The notes under the pieces are model-generated. The model saw nothing but the letters and a program-made list of their open reading frames with translations. It searched no databases and was not told the DNA's origin. This document shows positions 25,615-34,142 of a stretch of 64,000 bases of DNA, one piece after another. Position 1 is the stretch's first letter. Each line of letters opens with the position of its first letter. Location of the stretch: the NCBI RefSeq assembly GCF_001666755.1, contig NZ_LZJC01000162.1:62001-126000 (forward strand), read 5' to 3'. The DNA comes from Mycobacterium sp. E1214 (GTDB lineage: Bacteria; Actinomycetota; Actinomycetes; Mycobacteriales; Mycobacteriaceae). The position numbers were made by a program, and so were the translations under genes.

Positions 25615-26631
25615 GTGCGATTGGGTGTGCTCGACGTGGGCAGCAACACGGTCCATCTGCTGGTGGTCGACGCCCACCGCGGCGGGCACCCGACGCCGAT
25701 GAGCTCCACGAAGGCCACGCTGCGGCTGGCGGAGTCGATCGACAGCTCCGGCAAGCTCACCAAGCGGGGCGCCGAGAAGCTGATCTCGACCATCGACGAG
25801 TTCGCCAAGATCGCGGACAGCTCGGGCTGCGCGGAGCTGATGGCGTTCGCCACGTCGGCGGTGCGCGACGCCGAAAACTCCGACGACGTGCTCGCCCGGG
25901 TGCGTAAGGAGACCGGGGTCGAGCTGCAGGTGCTGACCGGGGTGGCCGAGTCGCGGTTCACCTTCCTGGCGGTGCGCCGGTGGTACGGCTGGAGCGCGGG
26001 GCGCATCATCAACCTCGACATCGGGGGCGGCTCGCTGGAGATGTCCAGCGGCGTCGACGAGGAGCCCGAGGTCGCGTTGTCGCTGCCGCTCGGCGCCGGG
26101 CGGTTGACCCGTGAATGGTTGCCCGACGACCCGCCCGGCCGGCGCCGGGTGGCGATGCTGCGGGATTGGCTGGACGCCGAGCTGGCCGAGGCCAGCGTGA
26201 GCGTCCTGGAGGCGGGCCACCCCGACCTGGCGGTGGCGACATCGAAGACGTTCCGCTCGCTGGCGCGGCTCACCGGTGCGGCCCCGTCGGCCGCCGGGCC
26301 GCGCGTCAAACGAACGCTGACCGCGAACGGCCTCAGGCAACTCATATCTTTCATCTCTAGGATGACGACCGCTGACCGGGCAGAACTGGAAGGGGTGAGC
26401 GCCGAGCGGGCGCCGCAGATCGTGGCGGGCGCGTTGGTGGCGGAGGCGAGCATGCGAGCGCTGTCTATCGAATCGGTCGATATTTGCCCGTGGGCATTAC
26501 GGGAAGGTCTCATTCTGCGCAAACTCGACAGCGAAGCGGACGGAACGGCCTTGATGGGTCCGTCCGTGCGCGATGCTGGAGGGCAGGCAGTTGATCGGAA
26601 CGGAAGCCGATCGAGAGGCGACAAACCATGA
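25615..26631 (+). CDS. ppx1: Exopolyphosphatase of the Ppx/GppA family
   Basis: 338 residues from a GTG. The ASKHA fold shows VLDVGSNTVHLLVVD, AFATSAVRDAENSD (catalytic Glu-containing region) and NLDIGGGSLEMSSG. The family releases phosphate from polyphosphate or pppGpp; M. tuberculosis Rv0496 prefers short-chain polyphosphate. This single-module form lacks the C-terminal domains of E. coli Ppx. Its stop overlaps the next start (ATGA). Confidence 0.92.
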   Translation: MRLGVLDVGSNTVHLLVVDAHRGGHPTPMSSTKATLRLAESIDSSGKLTKRGAEKLISTIDEFAKIADSSGCAELMAFATSAVRDAENSDDVLARVRKETGVELQVLTGVAESRFTFLAVRRWYGWSAGRIINLDIGGGSLEMSSGVDEEPEVALSLPLGAGRLTREWLPDDPPGRRRVAMLRDWLDAELAEASVSVLEAGHPDLAVATSKTFRSLARLTGAAPSAAGPRVKRTLTANGLRQLISFISRMTTADRAELEGVSAERAPQIVAGALVAEASMRALSIESVDICPWALREGLILRKLDSEADGTALMGPSVRDAGGQAVDRNGSRSRGDKP

Positions 26632-27605
26632 CCGGACCGCACCCCGAGGCCGAGGGCGACAACACCAGGCCCATCTCGGTCGCCGAATTGCTGGCCAGGA
26701 ATGGAACCATCGGCGCGCCGGCCGTCACCCGGCGCCGGCGGCGTCGGCGCGGTGACAGCGACGCGGTGACCGTCGCCGAACTCACCGGCGAAATCCCGGT
26801 GATCCGCGACGACGACTTCGACGAGCCCGGCGCCGACGACACCGCCCAGACCGGCGCGCCGGCCGCGCCGGAAGCTCCCGAACCCCCCGCGGCCGAGGAC
26901 GCCACCCCTGCCCCGCGGCCCGCCAACAAGCCCGCGTCCGCCTACTGGTCCGAACCCGAGCCGCGCTGGCCCAAGTCCCCGCCGCAGCCGCCACGAACGC
27001 CCCGCCCCGAGCGCAGCGCCTACCCCCGTCCCGTCCGCCAGGCCGACGAGGGTCGCCCGGCCACGGGCGCCGGCCCGCTCGGGCAAGCGGCGGGCGCCGA
27101 GGAGATGAGCTTCGACCCGCTGGATCATTACGCCGACATCCCGGTCGACGTCATGGACTCCGAGGTGCGTGAGGCCGAGACCGCGTCCGAGGATTCCGCC
27201 TACGTGCGTTCCTTCCTGCGGACCGAGGACTCGGAGCTGCTCGACGAGGACGGCGCGGCCCCGGGCGACGCCCCCCTGACGGACGGGCACGCCGACCCCG
27301 CACCCGGCGACGCCGAGACCCCGCCGGCGCAGGGACGCTTGGAGAACCTCTGGCACGGCGCCCTGGTGGTGCTGCAGTCGATCATGGCCGTCGCCTTCGG
27401 CGCCGGCTTGTTCGTCGCGTTCGACCAACTGTGGCGCTGGAACAGCATCGTCGCGCTGGTGCTCTCCGTGCTGGTGATCCTCGGCCTGGTGGTCGGTGTC
27501 CGGGTGGTCCGCAAAACCGAGGACATCGCCAGCACACTGATCGCGGTCGCGGTCGGCGCGCTGATCACCCTCGGCCCGCTGGCGCTGTCGTTGCAGTCGG
27601 GTTAG
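26628..27605 (+). CDS. Conserved membrane protein with acidic, Pro-rich cytoplasmic part (Rv0497-like)
   Basis: 325 residues. The first ~240 are low-complexity, rich in Pro, Glu and Asp, with an early basic RRRRRR run. Two or three hydrophobic segments sit at the C-terminus (ALVVLQSIMAVAFGAGLFVAF, ALVLSVLVILGLVVGV, TLIAVAVGALITLGPLAL). Function unknown. Coupled to ppx1, so it is probably made with it. Confidence 0.85.
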   Translation: MTGPHPEAEGDNTRPISVAELLARNGTIGAPAVTRRRRRRRGDSDAVTVAELTGEIPVIRDDDFDEPGADDTAQTGAPAAPEAPEPPAAEDATPAPRPANKPASAYWSEPEPRWPKSPPQPPRTPRPERSAYPRPVRQADEGRPATGAGPLGQAAGAEEMSFDPLDHYADIPVDVMDSEVREAETASEDSAYVRSFLRTEDSELLDEDGAAPGDAPLTDGHADPAPGDAETPPAQGRLENLWHGALVVLQSIMAVAFGAGLFVAFDQLWRWNSIVALVLSVLVILGLVVGVRVVRKTEDIASTLIAVAVGALITLGPLALSLQSG

Positions 27606-27620
27606 CGACCACTTCAGACA

Positions 27621-28463
27621 GTGCGCCCAGCGATCAAAGTCGGCCTGTCCACGGCTTCGGTGTACCCGTTGCGGGCCGAGGCGGCCTTCGAGTACGCGGC
27701 CCGGCTGGGCTACGACGGCGTCGAGCTGATGGTGTGGGCCGAATCGGTCAGCCAGGACATCGACGCCGTGCAGAAGCTGTCGCGGCGCTACCGCATGCCG
27801 GTGTTGTCCGTGCACGCGCCCTGCCTGCTGATCTCCCAGCGGGTGTGGGGCGCCAACCCGATCCCGAAGCTGGAGCGCAGCGTGCGCGCCGCCGAGCAGC
27901 TGGGCGCCCAGACCGTCGTCGTGCATCCGCCGTTCCGCTGGCAGCGTCGCTACGCCGAGGGATTCAGCGAGCAAGTAGCGGCGTTGGAGGCCTCGAGCGG
28001 CGTCCTGGTCGCCGTCGAGAACATGTTTCCGTTTCGGGCGGACCGGTTCTTCGGGTCCGGGCAGTCCCTGGAGCGGATGCGCAGGCGCGGCGGCGGCCCC
28101 GGCCCGGCGATCTCGGCGTTCGCGCCGTCCTACGACCCGCTCGACGGCAACCACGCGCACTACACGCTGGACCTTTCGCACACCGCGACGGCGGGCACCG
28201 ATTCCCTGGACATGGCGCGACGGATGGGGTCCGGCCTGGTGCACCTGCACCTGTGCGACGGCAACGGGCTGCCCGCCGACGAGCATCTGGTGCCCGGGCG
28301 CGGCAGCCAACCGACCGTCGAGGTATGCCAGATGCTGGCCAACAGCCAGTTCGCCGGCCACGTGATCCTGGAGGTGTCGACGTCCAGCGCGCGGTCAGCC
28401 AACGAGCGCGAAAGCATGCTCGCCGAATCGCTGCAGTTCGCCCGCACCCATCTGTTGCGTTGA
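27621..28463 (+). CDS. Sugar phosphate isomerase/epimerase, xylose-isomerase-like TIM barrel (Rv0498-like)
   Basis: 280 residues from a GTG, the same length as Rv0498. The AP-endonuclease-2/TIM-barrel pattern is seen in LGYDGVELMVW, VVVHPPFRWQ, VAVENMFP and HLHLCDGNG, whose His, Glu and Asp would bind metal. Substrate unknown. It is 15 bases after the Rv0497-like gene, so part of one run from ppx1 to proC. Confidence 0.88.
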   Translation: MRPAIKVGLSTASVYPLRAEAAFEYAARLGYDGVELMVWAESVSQDIDAVQKLSRRYRMPVLSVHAPCLLISQRVWGANPIPKLERSVRAAEQLGAQTVVVHPPFRWQRRYAEGFSEQVAALEASSGVLVAVENMFPFRADRFFGSGQSLERMRRRGGGPGPAISAFAPSYDPLDGNHAHYTLDLSHTATAGTDSLDMARRMGSGLVHLHLCDGNGLPADEHLVPGRGSQPTVEVCQMLANSQFAGHVILEVSTSSARSANERESMLAESLQFARTHLLR

Positions 28464-28491
28464 GCCGACCCAGGAGACACCCCCACCGATC

Positions 28492-29313
28492 ATGACTGCC
28501 CTCTTCACCACCGCAATGGCGTTGCGGGAGGTCGGCCCCGGCGTGTACGAGGCCGAGCTGAACAAACACTGGACCATCGGGCCCAAAGTCCACGGCGGCG
28601 CGATGCTGGCGTTATGCGCCAATGCCGCGCGCGAAGCGGGCGGTGGCGCCCTCGAGCCGGTGACCGTCTCGGCGAGCTTCCTGTGGGCGCCCGACCCCGG
28701 CGCGATGCGGCTGCTGACCAAGGTCCGCAAGAAGGGCCGCCGGATCAGCGTCGTCGACGTCGAGCTCACCCAGGGCGACCGCACGGCGGTGCACGCCGTG
28801 GTCAACCTCGGCGAGCCGGAGCACTTTCCCGCGGACGGACCCGCCAAGCCGCTGTTGTCGGCCAACCCGGTCGTGGACCTGATGGCGCCCGAACCGCCCG
28901 ACGACATCGCCCCGATCGGCCCCGGTCATCCCCTGGCCGGGTTGGTGCACCTCGGCGAGGGCTGCGACGTGCGGCCGCTGCTGTCCACCTTGGGGCCCAG
29001 CGTCGACGGCAAGCCCCCGGTGATCCAGATGTGGGCGCGACCCCGCGGCGTGGCCCCGGACGCGCTGTTCGCGCTGATGTGCGGCGATCTGTCCGCGCCG
29101 GTGACCTTTGCCGTCGAACGCACCGGTTGGGCGCCCACGATCCAACTGACGGCCTTTCTGCGGGGTCTGCCCGCCGACGGCTGGCTGCGGATCATCGCGA
29201 CGTGCACCGAGATCGGGCACGACTGGTTCGACGAGGACCACATCGTCGTCGACAGCCTGGGGCGCCTGGTGGTGCAGGCGCGGCAACTGGCGTTGGTCCC
29301 TGCCGCCGGCTGA
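28492..29313 (+). CDS. Acyl-CoA thioesterase-like protein, double hotdog (Rv0499-like)
   Basis: 273 residues beginning MTALFTTAMALREVGPGVYEA. Two hotdog halves are recognisable, the first with HGGAMLALCANAAR, a pattern of the TesB-like thioesterase family. The acyl substrate is not visible. Spacing to its neighbours (28 and 15 bases) suggests cotranscription with the Rv0498-like gene and proC. Confidence 0.85.
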   Translation: MTALFTTAMALREVGPGVYEAELNKHWTIGPKVHGGAMLALCANAAREAGGGALEPVTVSASFLWAPDPGAMRLLTKVRKKGRRISVVDVELTQGDRTAVHAVVNLGEPEHFPADGPAKPLLSANPVVDLMAPEPPDDIAPIGPGHPLAGLVHLGEGCDVRPLLSTLGPSVDGKPPVIQMWARPRGVAPDALFALMCGDLSAPVTFAVERTGWAPTIQLTAFLRGLPADGWLRIIATCTEIGHDWFDEDHIVVDSLGRLVVQARQLALVPAAG

Positions 29314-29328
29314 ACGCCGGTGTCTGCG

Positions 29329-30213
29329 ATGCTGTCCGGCATGGCGAAAATCGCGATCATCGGTGGCGGCAGCATCGGGGAGGCGCTGCTGTCGGGCCTG
29401 CTGCGCGCGGGCCGCCACGTCAAGGACCTGGTGGTGGTGGAGCGGGTGCCCGAGCGCGCCGACTACCTGGCCGAGACCTACTCGGTGCGCGTCACGTCGG
29501 TCGCCGAGGCGGTGGACAACGCGTCCTTCGTCGTGGTCGCGGTGAAGCCCGCCGACGTCGACTCGGTGATGACCGAGATCGCCCGGGCGGTCGGCGCAGC
29601 CGAGAACGACACCGCCGAGCAGGTCTTTGTCACCGTCGCGGCCGGGATCACGATCACCTACTTCGAGGCCAAACTGCCCGCCGGGACCCCGGTGGTGCGG
29701 GCCATGCCGAACACGGCGGCGCTCGTGGGTGCCGGGGTGACCGCCCTGGCCAAGGGCCGGTTCGTCACCGGCCCGCAGCTCGAGGGCGTCACCGCGTTGT
29801 TCGACGCCGTCGGCGGCGTGCTGACCGTGCCGGAGGCGCAGATGGACACCGTCACGGCGCTGTCCGGCTCCGGACCCGCCTACTTCTTCCTGATGGTCGA
29901 GGCCCTGATCGACGCGGCCGTCGCCGCGGGCCTCGGCCGCGACGTCGCGACCGATTTGACCACCCAGACCATGGCCGGGGCGGCGGCCATGCTGCTCGAA
30001 CGCCTGGACGCCGAGCGCACGGGTGACAACCAGGGCGCCGCCCCGCGGGTGGACACCACGCCCACCCAGCTGCGGGCCTCGGTGACCTCACCGGGCGGCA
30101 CCACCGCCGCTGCGCTGCGCGAACTCGAACGGGGCGGCCTGCGGGCGACCGTCGACGCCGCCGTCCGGGCCGCCAAAACGCGCTCTGAGCAGCTAAGAAT
30201 TACATCGGAATAA
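29329..30213 (+). CDS. proC: Pyrroline-5-carboxylate reductase
   Basis: 294 residues from ATG 29329; a GTG at 29320 and an ATG at 29341 are alternatives. The Rossmann motif IIGGGSIGEALL, VRAMPNTAALVGAG and the family signature ALSGSGPAYFFLMVEAL are present. It reduces pyrroline-5-carboxylate to proline with NAD(P)H. A short acidic/polar insertion (about residues 228-245) before the last helices is seen in other mycobacterial forms. Last gene of the run from ppx1. Confidence 0.95.
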   Translation: MLSGMAKIAIIGGGSIGEALLSGLLRAGRHVKDLVVVERVPERADYLAETYSVRVTSVAEAVDNASFVVVAVKPADVDSVMTEIARAVGAAENDTAEQVFVTVAAGITITYFEAKLPAGTPVVRAMPNTAALVGAGVTALAKGRFVTGPQLEGVTALFDAVGGVLTVPEAQMDTVTALSGSGPAYFFLMVEALIDAAVAAGLGRDVATDLTTQTMAGAAAMLLERLDAERTGDNQGAAPRVDTTPTQLRASVTSPGGTTAAALRELERGGLRATVDAAVRAAKTRSEQLRITSE

Positions 30214-30238
30214 TTTAAGATGTCGAAATTGATTGTCC

Positions 30239-30323
30239 CCCACCAGTACCAATAACCCCATCAGTACCGCTATTCTCCTCTTTGTAAGCACGTGTGGTGC
30301 CAGCGGAGGGGAAGCCGCTGGCA
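30239..30323 (+). promoter_or_regulatory. Direct repeats and palindrome upstream of the Rv0500A-like gene
   Basis: CCCAYCAGTACC occurs at 30239-30250 and 30257-30268, with an 18-base period and one mismatch. It is followed by a perfect 9-base inverted repeat (30298-30306 and 30315-30323, 8-base loop). The region before it (30197-30235) is unusually AT-rich. The hairpin could end proC transcription, and the direct repeats could bind the protein encoded next. Both ideas are inference. Confidence 0.5.
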
Positions 30324-30351
30324 TGCGCGTGCCTGACACGATTGGGTAGCG

Positions 30352-30609
30352 ATGACGTCTACGAACGGGCCATCAGCGCGAGATTCCGCAGGCAAGACGC
30401 GGGACGGCGGTTCCGGCGATGGCCAGCAGGGCAGGACGCAATTCCTCACCGTCGCCGAGGTGGCGGCGTTGATGCGGGTCTCCAAGATGACGGTGTACCG
30501 GCTGGTGCACAACGGTGAACTGCCCGCGGTCAGGGTGGGACGGTCCTTCCGCGTCCACTCCAAGGCCGTGCACGACATGCTGGAGACGTCCTACTTCGAC
30601 GCGGGCTGA
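30352..30609 (+). CDS. Excisionase/MerR-type helix-turn-helix protein (Rv0500A-like)
   Basis: 85 residues. A polar, Gly-rich start leads to a compact DNA-binding domain, [33 protein letters not shown] split over residues 32-65, of the excisionase (HTH_17) type. Such proteins in mycobacterial chromosomes are regulators, not phage parts; no integrase is near. It may bind the repeats just upstream. Confidence 0.9.
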
Positions 30610-30709
30610 GCGCAGCGTCCGCCCGCGGGCGGAGCCGAGCTTTCTGTCATCCGGCCGACGGGCGGCGCCCGTTTGGTGTTCCATGCGTGCGGCCGGGTAG
30701 AGTATCCGG

Positions 30710-30731
30710 GTCCAATCGATGTCCAATCGAT
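30710..30731 (+). repeat. 11-base tandem duplication before the bS22 gene
   Basis: GTCCAATCGAT is present twice head to tail (30710-30720, 30721-30731), 30 bases before the bS22 start. It falls where the promoter or 5' leader should be. It may be a regulator site or a recent slippage event. Confidence 0.6.
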
Positions 30732-30761
30732 GATGTAGGCCACGGTCAGATAGCGGAGTTC

Positions 30762-30863
30762 ATGGGTTCAGTAATCAAGAAGCGGCGCAAGCGCATGTCG
30801 AAGAAAAAGCACCGTAAGCTGCTGCGTCGCACCCGGGTGCAGCGCAGAAAACTCGGCAAGTAA
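30762..30863 (+). CDS. Small-subunit ribosomal protein bS22
   Basis: 33 residues beginning [19 protein letters not shown] and ending KLGK, about half of them Lys or Arg. AGCGGAG is the ribosome site. It matches Rv0500B, the tiny basic protein later found in the 30S subunit of mycobacterial ribosomes and named bS22 (AURKAIP1/COX24-like domain). It is too short for most gene finders. It stands alone between the excisionase-type gene and galE2. Confidence 0.95.
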
Positions 30864-30909
30864 GCGCTGCCCGCGGCCCACGCGCCGTTTGTCTCGTTAG
30901 GCTGTTTGG

Positions 30910-32037
30910 GTGGATCCGACGAGTGGGGATGACGCCGGAGCGGGCGACACCACCGCTGCCGCGGCGCACTACCCGAAAGTCGTGCTGGTCACCGGTGCCT
31001 GTCGCTTTCTCGGCGGGTATCTGACAGCTCGGCTCGCGCAGAACCCGTCGATCAAGTCGGTGATCGCGGTCGACGCGATCGCCCCCAGCAAGGACATGCT
31101 GCGCCGGATGGGTCGCGCGGAGTTCGTGCGCGCCGACATCCGGAACCCCTTCATCGCCAAGGTGATTCGAAACGGCGACGTCGACACGGTGGTGCACGCC
31201 GCCGCCGCGTCCTACGCGCCGCGTTCCGGCGGCACCGCGGCGTTGAAGGAAATCAACGTGATGGGCGCGATGCAGCTGTTCGCCGCCTGCCAGAAGGCGC
31301 CCTCGGTGCGCCGCGTCGTGCTCAAGTCGACGTCGGAGGTCTACGGCTCCAGCGCCCACGATCCGGTGATGTTCACGGAGGACAGCACCAGCCGCCGGCC
31401 GTTTCGCAACGGCTTCGCCAAGGACAGTCTCGACATCGAGGCCTACGCGCGCGGGTTGGGGCGGCGCCGTCCCGATATCGCGGTGACGATCCTGCGGCTG
31501 GCCAACATGATCGGGCCGGCGATGGACACCACGCTGTCGCGTTATCTCGCCGGGCCCTTGGTGCCGACGATGTTCGGCCGCGACGGGCGCCTGCAGCTGC
31601 TGCACGAACAGGACGCGTTGGGCGCGCTCGAGCGGGCAGCGATGGTCGGCAAGGCCGGCACTTTCAACATCGGCGCCGACGGAATCATCATGTTGTCCCA
31701 GGCAATTCGACGAGCGGGCCGAATCCCGTTGCCAGTACCGGGTTTCGGCGTGTGGGCGCTGGATTCGTTGAGACGGGCTAACCGTTACAACGAAATCAGT
31801 CGCGATCAATTCGATTATCTAAGTTACGGCCGCGTCATGGACACCAGCCGAATGCGTTCCGAGCTTGGCTACCAGCCGAAATGGACGACGGCAGAAGCCT
31901 TCGACGACTATGTGCGCGGCAGAAGCCTGACTCCCATAATCGACCCGCATCGGGTACGCTCCTTGGAGAGTCGCGCCATATCCTTGGCCCAGCGCTGGGG
32001 TAGCCGAAATCCAATTCCGTGGGGTGGGGTCAGGTAG
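30910..32037 (+). CDS. galE2: NAD-dependent epimerase/dehydratase family protein (Rv0501, GalE2)
   Basis: 375 residues from a GTG. An extended SDR fold is clear, but the cofactor loop reads VTGACRFLGGYL, with Arg where the second Gly of GxxGxxG should be. The usual YxxxK pair is not evident: the place reads NGFAKDSLD. True UDP-glucose epimerase activity is therefore doubtful, and a sensor or altered substrate is possible. The last ~300 bases are AT-richer. The acyltransferase gene follows 5 bases later. Confidence 0.85.
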   Translation: MDPTSGDDAGAGDTTAAAAHYPKVVLVTGACRFLGGYLTARLAQNPSIKSVIAVDAIAPSKDMLRRMGRAEFVRADIRNPFIAKVIRNGDVDTVVHAAAASYAPRSGGTAALKEINVMGAMQLFAACQKAPSVRRVVLKSTSEVYGSSAHDPVMFTEDSTSRRPFRNGFAKDSLDIEAYARGLGRRRPDIAVTILRLANMIGPAMDTTLSRYLAGPLVPTMFGRDGRLQLLHEQDALGALERAAMVGKAGTFNIGADGIIMLSQAIRRAGRIPLPVPGFGVWALDSLRRANRYNEISRDQFDYLSYGRVMDTSRMRSELGYQPKWTTAEAFDDYVRGRSLTPIIDPHRVRSLESRAISLAQRWGSRNPIPWGGVR

Positions 32038-32042
32038 GTATC

Positions 32043-33104
32043 GTGGCGGGTGAAACAAGAGCGAATGTCATTCCGCTGCATAGCAATCGAGGTCGGGTAG
32101 CGGCGCGTCGCAAGGCCGATCAGCGCGCGGAGTCGTCCCGCCAGCACCCCTCGTTGCTCTCCGATCCGAACAGCCGCGCGTCGGCCGAGCAGATCGCCGC
32201 GGTGGTCCGCGAGATCGACGAGCACCGCCGCGCCAGCGGCTCGTCCGCGGACGCGCCGCTCAACGAACTGGCGCAACGCGTCGCCGCGGTGGCCGGCTTC
32301 TTCCGGCAGCGCCTCACCGGGGACTACACCGTCGACGAATTCGGCTTCGACCCGCACTTCAACAGCGCGATCGTGCGGCCGCTGCTCAGGCTCTTCTTCC
32401 GGTCATGGTTCCGGGTCGAGGTCACCGGCATCGAGAATCTGCCGGCCGAGGGCGCGGCGCTGGTGGTCGCCAACCACGCCGGTGTGCTGCCGTTCGACGG
32501 GTTGATGCTGTCGGTGGCCGTGCACGACGAACACCCCGCGCAGCGCGACATGCGATTGCTCGCCGCCGACATGGTGTTCGACCTGCCGGTGGTGGGGGAG
32601 GCGGCGCGCAAGGCGGGCCACACCATGGCGTGCACCACAGACGCGCACCGGCTGCTCGCCGCCGGCGAGCTCACCGCGGTCTTCCCGGAGGGCTACAAGG
32701 GGCTGGGCAAGCGATTTGAGGACCGGTACCGGCTGCAGCGGTTCGGTCGGGGCGGCTTCGTGACGGCGGCGCTGCGCACCAAGGCGCCCATCGTGCCGTG
32801 CTCGATCGTCGGCTCGGAAGAGATCTACCCGATGCTGACCGACGTGAAGCTGTTGGCCCGGCTGTTCGGGCTGCCGTATTTCCCGGTCACGCCGCTGTTC
32901 CCCCTGGCCGGACCGCTGGGCCTGGTGCCGCTGCCGTCGAAGTGGCGCATCGCGTTCGGCGAGCCGATTCACACCGACGACTACTCCGCGTCGGACGCCG
33001 ACGACCCGATGGTCACCTTCGAGCTGACCGATCAGGTCCGCGAGACCATCCAGCAAACGCTGTATCGGCTGCTCGCCGGGCGGCGCAACATCTTCTTCGG
33101 CTGA
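32043..33104 (+). CDS. Lysophospholipid acyltransferase family protein, PlsC-like (Rv0502)
   Basis: 353 residues from the GTG 5 bases after galE2. The acyltransferase fold is shown by NHAGVLPFDG (catalytic His and Asp), FPEGYKGLGK and VPCSIVGSEEIYP. His and Asp are separated by six residues, as in the MGAT-like branch, not four as in classic PlsC. It probably moves an acyl group from CoA or ACP to a lipid at the membrane. Coupled to galE2. Confidence 0.88.
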   Translation: MAGETRANVIPLHSNRGRVAARRKADQRAESSRQHPSLLSDPNSRASAEQIAAVVREIDEHRRASGSSADAPLNELAQRVAAVAGFFRQRLTGDYTVDEFGFDPHFNSAIVRPLLRLFFRSWFRVEVTGIENLPAEGAALVVANHAGVLPFDGLMLSVAVHDEHPAQRDMRLLAADMVFDLPVVGEAARKAGHTMACTTDAHRLLAAGELTAVFPEGYKGLGKRFEDRYRLQRFGRGGFVTAALRTKAPIVPCSIVGSEEIYPMLTDVKLLARLFGLPYFPVTPLFPLAGPLGLVPLPSKWRIAFGEPIHTDDYSASDADDPMVTFELTDQVRETIQQTLYRLLAGRRNIFFG

Positions 33105-33161
33105 AAGTCTTCGCTTCGCGGCCCGCGAGCCTTCGCTATCGGGCCAACGGACGCGAGCGCG

Positions 33162-33197
33162 AAAACGCCCCGGCGCCAATGGCTTCCGGGGCGTTTT
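33162..33197. terminator. Bidirectional terminator between Rv0502-like and cmaA2
   Basis: A perfect 12-base stem (33162-33173, 33186-33197) closes a 12-base loop. The arms begin with AAAA and end with TTTT, so each strand reads a GC stem then a T-run. The two flanking genes converge here. This is the clearest intrinsic terminator in the window. Confidence 0.9.
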
Positions 33198-33208
33198 GCG
33201 GTGTGGAG

Positions 33209-34132
33209 TTACTTGACCAGCGTGAACTGGCAGACGTTGGTGTAGCCGTCGCGGAACAGGTCGGAGCAGCCGCGTAGGTACTTCAGGTAGATGTCGTAGG
33301 TCTCCTGGCCCTTCAGGGCGATCGCCTCGTCCTTGTGCGCTTCGAGGGCGTCGCCCCACGCGGTCAGCGTCGGCACATAGTTCTTGCCGATGAAGTGGTG
33401 CCGCTCGATCTTGAAGCCCGCCTCGGTGGAGTACTTGTCGACCAGGTCGACCTGGGGCAGCTTCCCGCCCGGGTAGATCTCCTTGAGGATGAAGCTGATG
33501 AACCGCAGCAGGGTCATGTTGACCTTGAGGCCCATCTTGTTGCCCTCTTCGCGGCTCGGGACCACGATCGAGTGCAGCAACATGCGGCCGTCGTCGGGCA
33601 GCAGGTCGTAGTACTTCTTGAAGAAGGTGGCGTAGCGCTCGTATCCGGCGTCACCGGCACCGTCGGCGAAGTGCTCGAACGCACCCAGCGACACGATCCG
33701 GTCGACCGGCTCGTCGAACTCCTCCCAGCCCTGGATGCGCACCTCTTTGCGGCGGGGGCTGTCCATCTTCTCGAATTCGGCGACGCAGTGGGCGTGCTGG
33801 TTCTCGCTCAACGTCAAGCCGATGACGTCGACGTCGTACTCGGCCACCGCATGACGCATGGTCGAACCCCAGCCACTGCCGATGTCGAGCAGCGTCATGC
33901 CCGGCTCCAGGTTCAGCTTGTCCAAGGCGAGCTTGCGCTTGGCGTACTGGGCCTCTTCGAGCGTCTTGGTCAGATTGTTCGGATCGGGGTTTTCGTCGAA
34001 GTAGGCGCAGCTGTAGGTCATCGACGGATCAAGCCACAGCTTGAAGAACTCGTTGGACTTGTCGTAGTGGGAGCGGACTGCCTCGACTGGCGGCTTGAGC
34101 TGGGTGTTTCCCAGATCCCCCTGTGACGTCAT
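33209..34132 (-). CDS. cmaA2: Mycolic acid cyclopropane synthase CmaA2-like
   Basis: 307 residues from the ATG of MTSQGDLGNTQLKPPVEAVR, the CmaA2 N-terminus. Compared with PcaA in this window it has six extra residues after SCAYF (DENPDPNNLTK), and its SAM site is LLDIGSGWG with Ser for the usual Cys. CmaA2 adds trans cyclopropanes to oxygenated mycolates and can act on distal sites. It is 10 bases downstream of hadD, so they share a transcript. Confidence 0.9.
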   Translation of the reverse strand: MTSQGDLGNTQLKPPVEAVRSHYDKSNEFFKLWLDPSMTYSCAYFDENPDPNNLTKTLEEAQYAKRKLALDKLNLEPGMTLLDIGSGWGSTMRHAVAEYDVDVIGLTLSENQHAHCVAEFEKMDSPRRKEVRIQGWEEFDEPVDRIVSLGAFEHFADGAGDAGYERYATFFKKYYDLLPDDGRMLLHSIVVPSREEGNKMGLKVNMTLLRFISFILKEIYPGGKLPQVDLVDKYSTEAGFKIERHHFIGKNYVPTLTAWGDALEAHKDEAIALKGQETYDIYLKYLRGCSDLFRDGYTNVCQFTLVK

Positions 34133-34142
34133 TGAATTGACC

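Noticed and set aside
25602..28361. 919-residue minus-strand frame
   Set aside because: Antisense to ppx1, Rv0497- and Rv0498-like genes; no domain, composition is that of a shadow frame.
30352..30609. Excisionase-type gene as a sign of a prophage or integrated element
   Set aside because: No integrase, attachment repeat or tRNA gene is near. The gene is a normal part of this mycobacterial interval.
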